Position numbers and translations under genes: made by a program
Notes under the pieces: generated by a model
The model's database searches: none
The model's input: only the letters and a program-made list of their open reading frames with translations
Told to the model about the DNA's origin: nothing
In this document: positions 63,611-64,000 of the stretch, piece after piece
How positions within the stretch are numbered: the first letter of the stretch is position 1
How the letters are laid out: each line of letters opens with the position of its first letter
NCBI RefSeq assembly: GCF_030056655.1
Contig: NZ_JASHIE010000001.1
Coordinates: forward strand, 558,001-622,000
DNA: 64,000 nucleotides
Origin: Flectobacillus rivi
GTDB taxonomy: Bacteria; Bacteroidota; Bacteroidia; Cytophagales; Spirosomataceae
Direction of reading: 5' to 3'

Positions 63611-64000
63611 TTATTCCTTTTTGGAGTTTTCGCTTTTTCCTAATAAGTACTTCAATTGAAAATTCAAATTGGGGTAGTACGAATAATTTCGAATATTACG
63701 CTCTAGTTTAGGAATTTGCTGGTCTAAAGTAGTAGTCTCTAAAAAACCTTCATAGCTCACTTGTAATTTTGGACTTCCCATATAGCTCAATCCAAAATCT
63801 ATTCCTAGTAATACTCTATTTTTGTATATATTCCCCAAATAACCAAAACCCATCGCAGGCATCCAATCAGACCATTTAATTCCGAGATTGATACTCCCAA
63901 AATCTGTTGCTTGTATATCAATTCCTCCTAACGACACTCCTGTTTTGGTAGTTACATTGAACAGGTAATCTTGTTTTAGATTATATGATACCCCAGCAAA
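63611..64000 (-). CDS. Outer-membrane beta-barrel-like protein, 5' truncated
   Basis: The minus-strand frame is open to the window edge; a GTG at 63937 is not a plausible start because coding sequence continues upstream (F-A-G-V-S-Y-N-L-K-Q-D-Y). The visible ~129 residues have alternating hydrophobic-polar strands (S-I-N-L-G-I-K-W-S-D-W; Q-V-S-Y-E-G-F), ending Y-P-N-L-N-F-Q-L-K-Y-L-L-G-K-S. A barrel fits, but only the C-terminal part is seen. It is followed within 2 bp by the lipoprotein gene. Confidence 0.65.
   Translation of the reverse strand, partial: FAGVSYNLKQDYLFNVTTKTGVSLGGIDIQATDFGSINLGIKWSDWMPAMGFGYLGNIYKNRVLLGIDFGLSYMGSPKLQVSYEGFLETTTLDQQIPKLERNIRNYSYYPNLNFQLKYLLGKSENSKKE

Noticed and set aside
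1..64000. Insertion sequences or prophage
   Set aside because: No transposase, integrase or structural phage protein is seen in the window.

Overview
The window looks like chromosome of an AT-rich member of the Bacteroidota, most likely a Cytophagales/Spirosomataceae-type bacterium (Flectobacillus, Arcicella or Runella relatives are guesses). The grounds are two SusC/SusD outer-membrane uptake pairs with Bacteroidota-type TAnnTTTG-like promoters, a MoxR/DUF58/BatA/DUF4159 operon, Tat-exported TldD homologues, and mostly ATG starts without clear Shine-Dalgarno sequences. I see no transposase, phage gene, CRISPR array or rRNA. One tRNA, Leu(CAA), is present.

Layout. 1-4.8 kb: MFS transporter and Nudix hydrolase, convergent with a beta-carbonic anhydrase and a SulP transporter. 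5.2-7.3 kb: OmpR-type two-component pair, followed by AT-rich gaps. 9-11 kb: GntR regulator and a secreted ThuA-like protein. 11-18 kb: 5-oxoprolinase-type HyuA-HyuB fusion, two pseudouridine synthases (RluF-like, RluD), a GNAT acetyltransferase and a small orphan gene. 18-20.3 kb: ACC deaminase/D-cysteine desulfhydrase-type enzyme, a GNAT-fold/XRE two-gene module that resembles a toxin-antitoxin pair, and tRNA-Leu. 20.4-28.4 kb: six-gene minus-strand MoxR/Bat-type operon. 28.7-35.1 kb: two tandem TldD-TldE (PmbA) pairs. 35.7-37.8 kb: AraC regulator convergent with an SDR protein. 38-49 kb: two SusC/SusD loci. 49-51 kb: patatin phospholipase and metallo-beta-lactamase-fold hydrolase. 51.5-57 kb: a signalling cluster of two CheY-like receivers, a LytS-type kinase and a REC-PAS-PAS-GAF-PAS kinase. 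58-62 kb: exopolysaccharide genes (CpsB-type phosphatase, stand-alone LytTR regulator, ManC, WcaJ-like phosphotransferase). 62-64 kb: a lipoprotein gene and a truncated outer-membrane-protein gene.

The most unusual signal is not a gene. At least ten intergenic gaps carry short stretches with an exact 7-nt period but unrelated unit sequences (GATTTGG-like, GAGTGAT-like, CCCTATC-like, AGCTGAT-like). One of them is a nearly perfect 17.9-copy GGGCTTT array just upstream of the DUF4159 gene. This resembles the heptanucleotide STRR repeats of cyanobacteria in period, but here several unit families coexist. Other points are the split localisation signals of the TldD/TldE pairs (TldD has a Tat signal, TldE has none), the GNAT/XRE module, matching promoters in front of both susC genes, and several hairpins or small ORFs in gaps. 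All functional statements come from reading motifs by eye; no database search was possible.
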